Assembly (NCBI GenBank): GCA_964394085.1 | Contig: CAYMWF010000146.1 | Coordinates: 1-6,494 of the forward strand | Reading direction: 5' to 3' | DNA: 6,494 nucleotides | Origin: CAYMWF01 sp964394085 [NCBI: uncultured Gemmatimonadota bacterium] | Lineage (GTDB): Bacteria > GCA-2686955 > CAYMWF01 | Part shown: positions 5,978 to 6,494 of the stretch, in pieces | How positions within the stretch are numbered: position 1 is the first letter of the stretch | Layout: each line of letters begins with the position of its first letter | Notes under the pieces: generated by a model | Database searches by the model: none | Told to the model about the DNA's origin: nothing | What the model saw: only the letters and a program-made list of their open reading frames with translations | Made by a program: the position numbers and the translations under genes

Positions 5978-6494
5978 TTCAGAAGGAAAGAACGAGAAAA
6001 TCGAACAGGACTTAGAAATAATTTACACAGATGAAGAATTTTTATAGAAGACGGGGTAAATCCGGAAGATTCCTGAAGAAGGATATCTATCCAGGTTGTT
6101 TCATTAATGGTAATGTTTTGGTTATCTTTGGGTTCCACTCTTGGATTCTCCAAACCTTTGGATTAGCATATTTCCTGAATGGTTACATGGCGGATGACAG
6201 TAAAAATGACAAATTTATATTATATTGCACACACTAATTAATAACATTCCTCCGTAATCATCCACTGTTTTCCCCGACTTTCCAGGTTACTGGACTTGTT
6301 CGATCAACTTGAAACCCGCAAAAAGTTCAACGAAGGGATGTGATTCGAAATTGTAAATATTTATGATGACCTTCAAGCTGGCGTGGGAGCTTGAGGTTGG
6401 CACAGGGAGCTTCACGTGCTCTGTCAATATTGGGATCAAGGTGGGCAGTATGAGTGAAATCAAACCGTGATAGGAAATCGATCGATAGAAAAAG
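5978..6494. other. Right flank without a confirmed gene
   Basis: No intact gene is recognised. A 68-codon frame at 6031-6237 (+) starts at an ATG with no ribosome binding site and has no recognisable motif. A 35-codon frame at 6363-6470 (+) also lacks a binding site. On the minus strand, a frame is open from the right edge to a TAA at 6287-6289 (about 68 codons, no Met), and could be the tail of a gene outside the window. On the plus strand, the same bases read in another frame as LLDLFDQLETRKKFNEGM, then a stop, then FEIVNIYDDLQAGVGA, then another stop, which looks like decayed coding sequence but matches no family I know. GGGAGCTT is repeated at 6385-6392 and 6405-6412, and TCAAGCT/AGCTTGA (6373-6379 and 6388-6394) forms a small hairpin. 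Confidence 0.4.
6194..6226. promoter_or_regulatory. AT-rich tract with promoter-like hexamers on both strands
   Basis: On the plus strand, ATGACA (6194-6199) and TATATT (6216-6221) are 16 bases apart and would drive transcription to the right. On the minus strand, a perfect TATAAT (complement of 6219-6224) is present, but the -35 region 16-17 bases upstream is poor. The minus-strand site would start about 300 bases ahead of the secreted protein gene. Both are weak calls in a base composition that produces such hexamers easily. Confidence 0.2.

Noticed and set aside
5815-6153. Minus-strand open frame overlapping the start of the secreted protein gene
   Set aside because: It overlaps the signal peptide region and leader of a better supported gene in another frame and lacks a binding site.
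6031-6237. Small hydrophobic open frame, possible membrane peptide
   Set aside because: There is no ribosome binding site, and the AT-rich, low-complexity reading is typical of non-coding sequence.
1-6494. CRISPR array, tRNA or rRNA genes, insertion sequence ends
   Set aside because: No regularly spaced repeats, no cloverleaf or rRNA signature, and no transposase gene or terminal inverted repeats were seen.

Overview
The window reads as accessory or operon DNA from a Gram-negative-like bacterium of moderate GC (mid 40s percent in the lines I counted). Taxonomy cannot be fixed from this sequence. An ECF sigma factor, a zinc-finger anti-sigma-like protein and an FG-GAP-like repeat protein would fit a free-living environmental lineage, possibly an FCB-group or candidate phylum, but that is only a guess.

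Layout, left to right. Bases 1-351 hold no gene I can recognise. Bases 352-951 (+) encode a complete pRiA4b ORF-3 family protein, an orphan accessory gene. Bases 952-1229 are non-coding apart from a possible short coding remnant. Three co-directional genes follow: an ECF-type sigma factor (1230-1808), a soluble protein with an N-terminal zf-HC2 zinc-finger anti-sigma motif (1891-2751), and a 766-residue protein (2871-5171). The last combines an N-terminal helical region, a Lon-like (S16) protease domain with an apparent Ser-Lys dyad, one membrane helix and a C-terminal beta-rich region with a calcium-loop/FG-GAP-like motif. A convergent minus-strand gene (5313-5909) encodes a small secreted protein that resembles the collar and stem repeats of tail-fibre proteins. 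A strong hairpin terminator for it lies at 5249-5272. Bases 5910-6494 hold its upstream region, a cluster of GAACC/GGTTC half-sites, an AT-rich possible promoter tract, and a stretch with no clear gene.

Main point. The three plus-strand genes look like a signal-transduction module. My inference is that the C-terminal region senses something outside the membrane, the membrane-tethered Lon-like domain acts in the cytoplasm, and its likely substrate is the membrane-free zinc-finger anti-sigma protein, whose loss would free the sigma factor. This differs from the usual arrangement, where the anti-sigma factor itself spans the membrane and is cut by DegS/RseP-type proteases. It resembles in logic the CRISPR-linked Csx29/Csx30/sigma system, but with a Lon-like protease in place of a CHAT protease. 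Only the domain calls and gene order are seen directly. The mechanism is a hypothesis.
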